From assembly GCF_004015795.1 (NCBI RefSeq), contig NZ_ML137218.1, positions 896,311 through 960,310 of the forward strand: 64,000 nucleotides of DNA, given 5' to 3'. A program made the translations under genes and the position numbers. Positions within the stretch are counted from its first letter, which is position 1, and the number at the start of each line of letters is the position of its first letter. This document shows positions 39,403 through 46,574 of the stretch, one piece after another. The stretch comes from Falsirhodobacter deserti (GTDB taxonomy: Bacteria > Pseudomonadota > Alphaproteobacteria > Rhodobacterales > Rhodobacteraceae). The notes below the pieces were generated by a model. That model did no database searches. It was not told the DNA's origin and saw nothing but the letters and a program-made list of their open reading frames with translations.

Positions 39403-40423
39403 TCATTTTCGGGCATCCATCGCGGCCCGTGCAGTCGCTTGGTGGTTCGGGCAATGATGGCCGTAGGTGGATTCGATGGTCTCCACGGACACGCCGAAGA
39501 ACCCTGCCACGTCCCATGTCCGGGCCCTGCGCGGCAGCGCCCGAGTGATGGCGGTATGCCGCAGGGTGTGTGGCGTCACGTCCGGCATTCCTGCTTCATC
39601 GCGGATGGCAATCCAGCCTGTCTTGATGTCGCCAACCTGCTGCCCCTGATACTGGACCGCGTACCCTTCGCATGCCACCGACGGGCGTGTGCCAGCAATC
39701 GATCAGGCAGGCGGCTGGCGCTTCTTGGAGCCGCGCTCCATGCTGCCTCGGCGATAGAGCAGGCCTTTCTTCACGTCGATCCCTCCACCCACCGTGTTCG
39801 GGGCGAAGCGCATCCGCAGGATCGCGTCTTTTCGGGTGCCGGTATAGCTCGATGGGGATGAACCGCACCAGCTTCCTGCGGGCGCTGCGATAGGCAGCCC
39901 AAAGTAGGCGGGCAGCCTCGCCCTGCGTCAGCCAGCGTTTCCTTCGCCGCCGGCTTCTCGGGAAGAGTCAGCGGCGGGGCGCTAGCCTTCCGCATGTCAT
40001 AATGCAAGGCCGCCCGGAGGGTGCCCAGTTCCCGCCGAACGGTGGCCGGCGACACCGGAACAACCTTGCCATTAACCTTCCGCGCGCGGTTCTTGCTCTA
40101 TTGGCGGCACGTCTCGCCCTTCACCGCTGACACTGGCAGTTTTTCCCATTAGGGCAGCAGAGCCGAGATAGCATAGGCAATCCGCGCCGGATCCTTCACT
40201 GTGACGGCATGCTCTTGGCCGTAGAGGGTCAGGACTTCCCCGACCGTGACTGCATCGGCAGCACGGGGGCCTTGTGGCCGGTCCCGCGTGGCGCGACGCG
40301 CTTTTCAGCATCTCCACAGTCTGCCGTGCCTGTCGCGACCTCTGGGCGTCCAGTGTCTCGGATGACCCAATTGGCGCGGGATTTGTGCCAGTGGAGGCGA
40401 GGGTCTTTGGCGCGCTCTGCCAT
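39403..40423 (-). pseudogene. Tyrosine recombinase (phage integrase), multiply frameshifted
   Basis: Pieces of one integrase are readable on the minus strand in changing frames. The N-terminal arm domain is at 40423 (RLHWHKSRANWVIRDTG). The core-binding domain is near 40050-39950 (SPATVRRELGTLRAALHYD), and the catalytic C-terminus is at 39678-39403. That last part has the HxxRH box in TPHTLRHTAITRAL and the probable nucleophile tyrosine in IESTYGHHCPNH. At least two frame changes separate these blocks, so no full enzyme can be made. Position and orientation beside the tRNA attachment site are typical of island integrases. Confidence 0.8.
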
Positions 40424-40600
40424 GCTTTGATCAGCTCCTAGAACAACGCGTCGCTCCGGGCTACAGGATGATGCCTCGACCTTTTTCAGCCGCAGTTAGC
40501 CCACGAAGGCCGACTGGAACACGTACGTGTGTTCTGAGGAACCGGGCCCGCCTGTCGTGCGATGTTCCCACATACGCCGTTTCGGCAGAGGAGAAATGTG

Positions 40601-40777
40601 ATGAGCTCGACAAACGACAAACTGAACGCGGCCGGCAACAAGCTGGCGGGCAGTGCAAAAGACGCGGCTGGCAAGGCGACGGACAACCAGGAACTGCAAG
40701 GCGAAGGCAAAGCCCAGAAGGCCAAGGGTTCGGTTCAGGACGCCGTCGGAGATGTCAAAGGCAAGCTGGGTAAATAA
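40601..40777 (+). CDS. CsbD-family stress-associated small protein
   Basis: A 58-residue hydrophilic protein: MSSTNDKLNAAGNKLAG, then repeated helix-forming KDAAGKATDN and QKAKGSVQDAVGD units. This is the CsbD pattern (general-stress proteins named from Bacillus, common on plasmids and islands). They are likely disordered or helical and their molecular role is not known. ATG 40601 follows GAGGAGA. It is one of the few intact genes in the left part of the element. Confidence 0.85.
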   Translation: MSSTNDKLNAAGNKLAGSAKDAAGKATDNQELQGEGKAQKAKGSVQDAVGDVKGKLGK

Positions 40778-40868
40778 GGCCTGAGTAGGACGGCTGTCCG
40801 ACGCAGAGTCTTCCAAGAAGCGGTCTCGCGCGAGGCCGCTTCTCTTTATGTGAAGGCCGCGGAGGCTG

Positions 40869-41250
40869 GAGGATGAGACCCGGCGGCTGAAGCGCATGTT
40901 CGCGGATCTCAGCATGCAGGCCGATCTGCTCAAGGAAGCGCTTGGAAAAAAGTGACCCGGCCAACTCAACGCCGGGAGTTGGCCGCGAAGGCGGTGGCGA
41001 CGAAGGGGATCAGCATAGCGCTGGCCTGCCGGACGTTCGGCGTCAGCGAGAGAGCGCTACAACCGCACCGTCCGCCACGAATGGCTCGACCTCTACATCT
41101 TCGACACCATCGCGGAGGCACAGAGCATCGCAACCGACTGGCTATGGACTTACAACAACAAGCGACCGAACATGGGCATCGGCGGCATCACACCCGCACA
41201 GAAACTGAAAAATGGCTGCCTGAGTTCTACGGCCAAATCCCGTGAAAACG
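40869..41250 (+). pseudogene. IS3-family transposase remnant (orfA end, orfB with internal deletion)
   Basis: The stretch 40869-40955 encodes the C-terminus of OrfA (LKRMFADLSMQADLLKEALG). OrfB then starts at GTG 40952 with TRPTQRRELAAKAVATKG. After about 36 codons the frame jumps, with a large deletion, to the C-terminal integrase core (VRHEWLDLYIFDTIAEAQ, then WLWTYNNKRPNMGIGGITPA). The central catalytic region is gone. It is a dead insertion sequence; intact ends or target repeats are not visible. Confidence 0.8.
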
Positions 41251-41260
41251 GAGAGGATTA

Positions 41261-41278
41261 CCCCCCCCCCCCCCCCCC
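41261..41278 (+). repeat. Homopolymer of 18 cytosines
   Basis: Eighteen consecutive C lie directly after the IS remnant. They keep an open frame as six proline codons joining to the relic at 41282. Long C/G tracts vary in length by slippage and are also prone to sequencing or assembly error. Confidence 0.9.
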
Positions 41279-41281
41279 ACT

Positions 41282-41455
41282 GCGACGATCTGGGCCGAAG
41301 GCGGTGACGATGCGATCATCGGGGATACGCGCCGCATCGTGCTCATCTGCCGCGCTACCACCGTGGCCGCGGTGAAGGCGGCAATCACCGGGGGTGGACG
41401 TTCTGGTTTGAGGCAGACCGGACACGCTGTTGTTCGACCTGTGACGCCGATTTGA
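41282..41455 (+). pseudogene. Relic of a phage-type small protein
   Basis: One frame from 41282 reads ATIWAEGGDDAIIGDTRRIV, then LICRATTVAAVKAAITGGG, up to TGA 41453-41455. The alternating pattern looks like real coding sequence and resembles short hypothetical proteins of Rhodobacteraceae prophages. No start codon remains; the frame opens into the C-tract. It seems to be the 3' piece of a gene cut by the IS event. Confidence 0.35.
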
Positions 41456-41561
41456 CGATGATAGGGCCGACAGCATTTGACCCGAAATAGCAGCTTGCAT
41501 CTACATTTCTGGTAGGTTTCTCTCACCAGAAACCATCTGGTTTCTTCGGGAGGGGACTTGC

Positions 41562-42251
41562 GTGTCTATCGGGATATTTGTGCATGTGTTCTACGAGGAT
41601 GTCTTTCCTAGGATCGTCGACCACATCCGAAAGATACCCGAGGAGACTGCCGTTTATGTGTCGACAACTCACCAGAATGACATAAAATACATATCTTCTA
41701 TCTGTCCGGAAGCGGAGATTCGGACGTTCGATAACAGGGGGCGAGATATCTGGCCGAAGGTCTGGGGGTTCTCCGACAAGTATGCCCTCCATGACATCGT
41801 GCTCCATCTTCATACGAAGAAGTCAGTTCATAGCGGACAATTCAGAAATTGGCTGGATGATATTCTGAGCAGCCTCTTGAGCGACTCCGAGTCCATATCC
41901 GAGCTCGTCGAGCGCCTTCGGTGTGGAGACGCTTCGATGATTTGCCCGCCCGTCCACAAAAAGCATCTCAAGAGCCAGAGATGGCGGAACAACATCACCT
42001 ACGGGAAGGCCCTGGCGGATATGATGGCGCTCGATGTCACGTTCAATCAGGAGACGTTCGATTTCCCGGTTGGAAGTATGTTCTGGGCGCGGTCCGAGAT
42101 CCTCATGCCATTAGTGAACCTATCTCTCCCTCAAACCTATTTTCCGGATGAAGCCGGGCAGACGGATGGCACTCCCGCACATGCAATCGAGCGGCTCTAC
42201 GGTGTGCTCGCGTCGAGATCCGGAGACGGCATCCAGTTTCTGGATCATTGA
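41562..42251 (+). CDS. RgpF-like (rhamnan synthesis F) surface-glycan protein
   Basis: A 229-residue protein that matches the RgpF family. The N-terminus is IGIFVHVFYEDVFPRIVDHI, followed by the conserved RTFDNRGRDIWPKVWGF, DIVLHLHTKKSVHSGQF, and the late FPVGSMFWARSEILMPL then GQTDGTPAHAIERLYG. RgpF proteins take part in assembling rhamnose-rich or other surface polysaccharides. GTG 41562 is used, with GGGAGGGG eight bases upstream. Base composition is clearly more AT-rich than neighbouring core genes, indicating horizontal origin. It appears intact. Confidence 0.8.
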   Translation: MSIGIFVHVFYEDVFPRIVDHIRKIPEETAVYVSTTHQNDIKYISSICPEAEIRTFDNRGRDIWPKVWGFSDKYALHDIVLHLHTKKSVHSGQFRNWLDDILSSLLSDSESISELVERLRCGDASMICPPVHKKHLKSQRWRNNITYGKALADMMALDVTFNQETFDFPVGSMFWARSEILMPLVNLSLPQTYFPDEAGQTDGTPAHAIERLYGVLASRSGDGIQFLDH

Positions 42252-42284
42252 TACAATCCCAAAAGGGACAAATGGAAGGCATCA

Positions 42285-42467
42285 ATGCCGATTTTCACGG
42301 CTGATAAGAAGCTGTGGTAGTTTGCGCATGTGCCGAAATGTGCGGGTACAAGCGTCGAAGATCACCTTGCAGCTAGGTTCGGAAAGCTTGCGTTCTTAGA
42401 CAGGAAGTTCCATGCGAAGAAGCGTGGAACATGGATCGGGTCCTCCCCGCAAACGCTGAGGGGGTAA
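42285..42467 (+). pseudogene. Sulfotransferase fragment with in-frame amber codon
   Basis: ATG 42285 reads MPIFTADKKLW, then TAG (42318-42320), then the same frame continues FAHVPKCAGTSVEDHLAARF and on to TAA 42465. HVPKCAGTS is the PAPS-binding loop of the Sulfotransfer_2 family, in which an aromatic residue normally stands at the TAG position. Only about 60 codons remain, so the gene is truncated at a recombination joint as well as interrupted. It follows the RgpF-like gene by 33 bp, suggesting they were one glycan-modification operon. Confidence 0.7.
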
Positions 42468-42477
42468 GAACGTACAC

Positions 42478-42914
42478 ATGATCTTCATGACCGCCACAGC
42501 AAAAGCCGTCGCCGATTTCTTCTCGGTCATGGACCGGGAGGGCCGGGGGATGAAGTATCATATGAGCAAGGTGATATTCTTCATGGGTCTTGTCCTGGTT
42601 CTGCCGCAGAACACGCTCATGTTGCCCACCTATCGGCAGATTACGGCCTGATCGGCACACTCCCTATTCTGACACGGATCTTTGCCATCATCTACCTGTG
42701 GAAGCGCCCGCCGCCCGAGCCGCATTCGTCGCCCATGGAAACGGTTAAGGAAAATGCCAAGCTGATCCCGTTCGTTCTGGAGGAAATCCGGCAGGTCGTA
42801 CGGGAAAACAAGGAACATCGCCGCCACCTTGATCAGCAAGAGCGGCGTCTTGACCATATCGAGGAACGCTCCGAGCGGCTTGGCGAAGTCATCAAGGCCC
42901 GCCCGGAGCGTTGA
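42478..42914 (+). pseudogene. Phage-type membrane/coiled-coil protein, frameshifted
   Basis: The first frame (ATG 42478 to TGA 42649) encodes 57 residues with one hydrophobic segment, VIFFMGLVLVLPQNTLMLP, ending PTYRQITA. In another frame the sequence continues at once as DYGLIGTLPILTRIFAIIYL, followed by a charged coiled coil (RENKEHRRHLDQQERRLDHI) up to TGA 42912-42914. Joined, they would form a protein with two membrane helices and a cytoplasmic coiled coil, as in phage holin-like or superinfection proteins. A single frameshift best explains it; otherwise two small overlapping genes exist, the second perhaps from ATG 42735. Confidence 0.5.
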
Positions 42915-42993
42915 GGCATCCGCAACTCCTCCACAGCGATACTGCCGGCGTCAGTGAGCGCCTGCTCCCTAATCCAATTCAGGAGATATACCG

Positions 42994-43254
42994 ATGGCTA
43001 CTCGTTTTCAGAATTATGCGATGGGCGTGACAGCTCCCGCTCTCGGAGCTGTTGCCATCACCCCGTCCGATAGCGTCGATCTGGCCGAAGGGGTCTGCGC
43101 GGTCACCCTTGGAGGTGCGGGAACGCTAAGCTTCATCGGCACGGGCGGGACCACCTATACAACCGGCATGCTTCCCGTAGGCACGTACAGTTTGTTCGCC
43201 CGCCGCATCCTCGCGACCGGCACCACGGCCACCGACATCACGGGCTGGATCTGA
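42994..43254 (+). CDS. Spike base protein, RcGTA GhsA (rcc01079)-like
   Basis: An 86-residue beta-rich protein: MATRFQNYAMGVTAPALGAV, AITPSDSVDLAEGVCAVTLG, and the ending ARRILATGTTATDITGWI. This closely follows the pattern of the 'spike base protein, RCAP_Rcc01079 family'. In the Rhodobacter capsulatus gene transfer agent the homologous GhsA forms head spikes with GhsB that bind the host capsule. A good AGGAGA site precedes ATG 42994. Its stop overlaps the next start by one base, matching the ghsA-ghsB pairing. Intact. Confidence 0.75.
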   Translation: MATRFQNYAMGVTAPALGAVAITPSDSVDLAEGVCAVTLGGAGTLSFIGTGGTTYTTGMLPVGTYSLFARRILATGTTATDITGWI

Positions 43255-44123
43255 TGCTGGGGCTTGGGATCAGTCTGGGGCTGGCCGCGCCTATGCTGGC
43301 AGGCCCTGCCGCGTCAAAGCCTGTCCTCACCGTCACCAACGGGCAGATCACCCCATTTAGCCGTGACGGCGTGCATTACGTCGAGGTGCTGTGGCAGCAA
43401 TCGGGCGGTTTTACGTTGAGCCGAAACGTGACGTGGCACAACCGCGCCCTTGGCGCTGGCGGGGCGAACGGCGGGCGGCAATCCGCGTCCGACTATGTTC
43501 CCGGCGGCGGCGGGGCCGGTGGGCTTCTGATGGCCTTGGGAGCGCCCTTTGCTGCCGGAGATTATACGGTGGAAATCGGCGCGGGAGCGCCTGCGAACAA
43601 TGTCAACGGCGGTGGTTCCAACGGGTCCGATAGCCGTCTTATCACGCCTTCCGAAACGCTTGTCGCAATCGGTGGCGGGCGTGGCGCATCAGCGGGTGTC
43701 GGAAACACGTTGGGCCAGCTTGGCGGCTCGGGTGGCGGTGGTCGCGGTGGCGCGGCAAGCCAAGTGAACGGCGCCGGCGAGGGTACAGCGGGGCAGGGTT
43801 ATGCCGGATCGGCTGGGTATCGGGTTGACGATCTTTCCCGAGCATCCGGGGCAGGCGGTGGCGCTGGTTCTGCGGGCGGTCCCGCGTCTGCCAACACGGG
43901 CGGAACGGGTGGCGCGGGCCGTCTGCTGACGTGGATTGCAACACCGCGTGAAGTGTGCCGGGGCGGCGATGGCATGAATGCCTCAGCTTCGGGGAGCAGT
44001 CCTAACGAAACCTGGGGCAACGGCGCGAAGGGTGCGATCAGCGGGATCGCAGGCAAAGGTGGTGACGGCTTCATGTTCCTCGTCGTTCGTGCGGATGAAG
44101 TTCAAGTAAAGGCAAGCGCATGA
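43254..44123 (+). CDS. Glycine-rich spike/fibre protein (GhsB position)
   Basis: A 289-residue protein. A hydrophobic N-terminus precedes a beta-sandwich-like part (VTNGQITPFSRDGVHYVEVL), and then a long glycine-rich body with blocks such as GGGGAGGLL, GSGGGGRGGAAS and GAGGGAGSAGGPAS. It ends GKGGDGFMFLVVRAD. Glycine-rich tips with this look cap phage tail or head fibres and form polyglycine helices that bind receptors. The coupled position after the spike base gene suggests the receptor-binding partner. The length is plausible and no frame disruption is seen. Confidence 0.65.
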   Translation: MLGLGISLGLAAPMLAGPAASKPVLTVTNGQITPFSRDGVHYVEVLWQQSGGFTLSRNVTWHNRALGAGGANGGRQSASDYVPGGGGAGGLLMALGAPFAAGDYTVEIGAGAPANNVNGGGSNGSDSRLITPSETLVAIGGGRGASAGVGNTLGQLGGSGGGGRGGAASQVNGAGEGTAGQGYAGSAGYRVDDLSRASGAGGGAGSAGGPASANTGGTGGAGRLLTWIATPREVCRGGDGMNASASGSSPNETWGNGAKGAISGIAGKGGDGFMFLVVRADEVQVKASA

Positions 44124-44314
44124 TCTACGTTGCGAAAGTCGAAAAGGGGCAGGTCACACAAGTCATGGTCATGCCGGATGCCCATGAACCGGGAGAGGGA
44201 GAAGTCCTGATCGGGCCGGAAAACACCGTTGGCATTGGCTGGGCCTATGACGGAGCGCAGTTCCTGCCGCCCGAGGTGGAGGAGGAAGGGGAGCTTCCGC
44301 CCGACACCGCCTGA
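44120..44314 (+). CDS. Small phage-type protein downstream of the fibre gene
   Basis: A 64-residue acidic protein starting MIYVAKVEKGQVTQVMVM with a central motif IGPENTVGIGWAYDGAQF and an acidic proline-rich end. Short proteins with this I-G-P-x-N-x-V-G-I-G-W pattern follow fibre genes in many Rhodobacteraceae prophages; their role (fibre chaperone or decoration) is not known to me. Start overlaps the fibre stop by four bases. A terminator follows. Confidence 0.7.
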   Translation: MIYVAKVEKGQVTQVMVMPDAHEPGEGEVLIGPENTVGIGWAYDGAQFLPPEVEEEGELPPDTA

Positions 44315-44338
44315 TCTGATCCATCCCACCCCAACCGC

Positions 44339-44361
44339 CCCGCCTCGTGCGGGCTTTTTTT
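44339..44361 (+). terminator. Intrinsic terminator after the spike genes
   Basis: A short stem CCCGC/GCGGG (44339-44343 with 44349-44353) is followed by C and seven T (44355-44361). It closes the spike operon just before the lysozyme relic. Confidence 0.7.
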
Positions 44362-44376
44362 ATGTCTGGACACATC

Positions 44377-44822
44377 ATGCAGACGAATGAGGCAGGCGTT
44401 GCCCTGATCAAGAACTCCGAAGGGCTGGGGCTGGAAGCCTATCCCGATCCCGCCCATGGCTGGAGCGTGCCGACGATCGGCTATGGCCACACCAGCGCCG
44501 CTGGTGCGCCCAAGGTCACGCGCTGCATGGTCATCACCGCAGAAGAAGCCGATGCCATCCTACGGCGCGATCTGGGCCAGTACGAGCGGGCGGTGGAGGA
44601 GGCGCTGACTGTGCCTCTGACGGCCAACCAATTCTCGGCGTTGATCGGCTTCACGTTCAACCTTGGCGCGGGCAACCTCCGCTCCTCCACCCTGCTGCGG
44701 CGAACGGCACTTTCACCCTGCACATCGAGGATGCGGTGCAGGTGAACTCGGCCTTCGTTCTTTACGTGCTGACCGTCGTCTGGTCGCGTATCGCCTCCAA
44801 GCGTCCGGACGGCAAAACCTGA
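44377..44822 (+). pseudogene. GH24 lysozyme (endolysin), C-terminus lost by frameshift/deletion
   Basis: ATG 44377 (or 44362) reads MQTNEAGVALIKNSEGLGLE, the start of phage T4-type lysozymes, with the catalytic glutamate in NSEGLGLEAY and the active-site block VPTIGYGHTS. The conserved NQFSALIGFTFNLGAGNLRS also appears. After SSTLLRR the expected C-terminal half is missing. In another frame a different sequence, TLHIEDAVQVNSAFVLYVLT, continues to TGA 44820, as if a lysozyme gene had been fused to the end of a small membrane protein gene. The product would lack the fold's second half and is probably inactive. Confidence 0.75.
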
Positions 44823-45043
44823 TGATCGGGCTGGAGTGGATCCTCGGCGGGATCGTGGCAACGCTGGCCGCGGTCGTCGCCGCGCACCGGCGCGGGAAGG
44901 CTGCGGAGCGGAAACAGGAACCGGACAAGGTCGCGCTCGGCTATGTCGACACGAGGAGACGGACGGATGATGCGGATATTGTGGGCGATGATCCTGCCGC
45001 TGCTCGCAACTGGCTGCGCAACCGCGATCCAGACCAGCGGTGA
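44822..45043 (+). CDS. Small phage membrane protein, inner-spanin-like
   Basis: A 73-residue protein with one N-terminal membrane helix (LEWILGGIVATLAAVVAAHR) followed by a charged helix (RRGKAAERKQEPDK) and the conserved tail RRRTDDADIVGDDPAAARNW. It begins on the stop codon of the preceding frame (TGATG). Its 3' part overlaps, in a different frame, a lipoprotein gene beginning at 44967. This embedded arrangement beside a lysozyme is the hallmark of Rz/Rz1 spanin pairs, although the periplasmic helix is short. Function is inferred from context only. Confidence 0.6.
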   Translation: MIGLEWILGGIVATLAAVVAAHRRGKAAERKQEPDKVALGYVDTRRRTDDADIVGDDPAAARNWLRNRDPDQR

Positions 45044-45137
45044 TGCGATGATGCGACACGGGCGGACCGGGCGGTGCATGCCGCGGCGCTGGCCGATGAA
45101 GGCAGCGATCGGGTGGTTCGCACGGGGCAGGCGCTGA
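44967..45137 (+). CDS. Lipoprotein overlapping the previous gene, outer-spanin-like (frameshifted tail)
   Basis: ATG 44967 follows GAGGAG and encodes MMRILWAMILPLLATGCATA, a lipoprotein signal with lipobox LATGC. The first 77 bases overlap the 73-residue gene in another frame. After about residue 30 the reading frame continues only to 45137. The adjacent frame instead reads DRAVHAAALADEGSDRVVRT then GQALIARINAACGG to TAA 45188, which looks like the original C-terminus. So the gene probably suffered a one-base change near 45050-45070. Confidence 0.55.
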   Translation: MMRILWAMILPLLATGCATAIQTSGDAMMRHGRTGRCMPRRWPMKAAIGWFARGRR

Positions 45138-45296
45138 TCGCGCGGATCAATGCGGCGTGCGGAGGGTCAGCACCGAGTAGCCGCGAATAAGCGTGCAAAA
45201 CACTAACTATGAAGTCGCCTCCGCCTGCAACGGCGGGGCGTCGGCTACGTCAACAGCGCGCCGTATATAAAGATGTCTGATGATCGCGAGTAAACG

Positions 45297-45326
45297 TTGA
45301 CGATAAAGTGAGCGCGCCGTTATTCA
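45297..45326 (+). promoter_or_regulatory. Candidate promoter for the GT29-like gene
   Basis: TTGACG (45297-45302), an 18-bp spacer, and TATTCA (45321-45326) lie 53 bp before the start of the following gene. A 10-bp direct repeat AGCGCGCCGT occurs at about 45255 and at 45311, the second copy inside the spacer; it might be an operator. Confidence 0.35.
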
Positions 45327-45378
45327 GGTCGTGTTGGCGTCTTATCACTGATGGCTTTCGGTACCTGCGGAGTAAATC

Positions 45379-46149
45379 TTGATCTCGATACGGTACGTTC
45401 TCGCTGGTTACACCCCGAAGTTTCTGAAGTCTCCGGTGTACAAGCGGCTCTACAAAGATATCGGCGCTGATTACCACCTTGATGGCTTGGACTTCGTGGG
45501 GAGGAGAGTCCTGATTGTTGGGCCAGCGAAGACGGTCCACGACGAACTGAAAGCCATCGACGTTTCGGGATATGACATCGTCGTTCGAATGAACAACGGG
45601 CTGTTCTCCGAATTCAAGGATTCATCGGGCGTACCGCTTGGGTGTAATGTACTCTTTCATAGCTTGACCCATGATCTGCGAAAGGTAACGCCGAATGATC
45701 TTCGTCGGGCGGGGGTCAAACTGGTGGTCCATCGTACCCCCAAGCGAAGCGCATTTCTATCAACCCTTCTCGCGGAGCGTGATCTCAAGCGGATAGCCCA
45801 AGTGAAGATCATCAAGCCCGAACGGTATGATGAACTTGCTGCGCGGTTGGGCAGCTTTTCACCGACCACCGGCTTGGTGTGCGCGTCGTTCTTTCTGGGT
45901 GCGCCTGTTTCCGAGGTGGCGATCGTCGGGTTCACCTTCTTCAGCACGAAATATGTGCAGGGATATGATGCGGCCGTCACGTCTGATGCGATCGCGTTGG
46001 AGCGCGTCGTCTCGGCTGGCCATCATTCACCTTATGCAGAAGCGGCGCTTTTCCATGAGCTTGTCGAGCGGGCGCGGGCAGAGGGCAGAAACGTTGTTCT
46101 AGGGCGGCAAGTCGAGGAGAGCGTGGCAAGGCTGGCGCGGGTGGTGTAG
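45379..46149 (+). CDS. Glycosyltransferase family 29 (sialyltransferase-like) protein
   Basis: A 256-residue protein with the two regions typical of bacterial GT29-like enzymes. The nucleotide-sugar region is VLIVGPAKTVHDELKAID, followed by YDIVVRMNNGLFSEF. The later motif is FSPTTGLVCASFFLG, then VAIVGFTFFSTKYVQGYD. GT29 enzymes transfer sialic or related acids to surface glycans. No signal peptide is seen. Translation starts at TTG 45379 with GGAG six bases upstream; the first in-frame ATG lies far inside the conserved part. Composition is AT-richer than core genes. No sialic-acid synthesis genes are nearby, so the donor sugar is unknown. Confidence 0.7.
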   Translation: MISIRYVLAGYTPKFLKSPVYKRLYKDIGADYHLDGLDFVGRRVLIVGPAKTVHDELKAIDVSGYDIVVRMNNGLFSEFKDSSGVPLGCNVLFHSLTHDLRKVTPNDLRRAGVKLVVHRTPKRSAFLSTLLAERDLKRIAQVKIIKPERYDELAARLGSFSPTTGLVCASFFLGAPVSEVAIVGFTFFSTKYVQGYDAAVTSDAIALERVVSAGHHSPYAEAALFHELVERARAEGRNVVLGRQVEESVARLARVV

Positions 46150-46574
46150 CCATTTCGGCGTCCGCCCCTATCTGCGCAGCATGTGGATCCGCCGGTGCAT
46201 CAATCTTGATGAATCCGACACTCGAGACGACGACTGGGTCGTCGCGCATGATGGAGAGGATGTGGGCCGCATCTACTCTCCAAGAAGGACGACATGGCTC
46301 GTGGGTACCTGCTTCCCGTACTGATCGGCCGACACTCTGAAGAGGCGTTGGAAGAGTGCCAGAGTACTTCAGATGGGCTATCCTGATGGTCGGTTGGACG
46401 TATGCTCTTAGCAACTGAAGGGCCTGAAGGTCATTAAGCTTCATGGGTTTCTGGGGGCGCCCCAGAAACACCGTAGTTTCCGGCGTCTGGACCGGGCCGG
46501 AATAGGCAACCGTCGGCGATCATACGGGGAACAAAACGAATAGAACTGCCCTCCAAAGCCAGAGGTCTGAATCC
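46150..46574. other. Right end of the element, mostly non-coding
   Basis: Apart from the 47-codon frame at 46181-46324, this stretch shows no convincing gene, RNA or hairpin. It is AT-richer than the flanking chromosome and leads into the attR repeat. Confidence 0.5.
46181..46324 (+). CDS. Small hypothetical protein or fragment
   Basis: ATG 46181 encodes 47 residues, MWIRRCINLDESDTRDDDWV then VAHDGEDVGRIYSPRRT. The DVGRIY motif and overall layout resemble short conserved proteins of Rhodobacteraceae plasmids and prophages, but the usual C-terminal tryptophan-rich end is missing, so it may be truncated. It has no clear ribosome site. Confidence 0.4.
   Translation: MWIRRCINLDESDTRDDDWVVAHDGEDVGRIYSPRRTTWLVGTCFPY

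Larger units (their letters stand above)
39354..46545. mobile_element. Decayed integrative element/prophage remnant in tRNA-Arg
   Basis: About 7.2 kb lies between an intact tRNA-Arg and a degenerate copy of its 3' end. Next to the tRNA is a broken tyrosine integrase, the usual place for such a gene. Cargo includes CsbD, an IS3 remnant, surface-glycan genes (RgpF-like, GT29-like, broken sulfotransferase), and phage/GTA-type genes (spike pair, lysozyme relic, spanin-like pair). Many reading frames are disrupted and parts are more AT-rich than the flanking chromosome. No capsid, terminase or tail gene remains, so it cannot move by itself. Confidence 0.8.

Noticed and set aside
39287-39517. Minus-strand frame ending in a THEDSNLRPLPSEGSAL-like peptide
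   Set aside because: This peptide is the well-known artefact of translating the antisense of a tRNA gene and is not a protein.
39354-46545. Complete prophage
   Set aside because: No terminase, portal, capsid, tail tube or replication genes are present, and integrase and lysozyme are broken.
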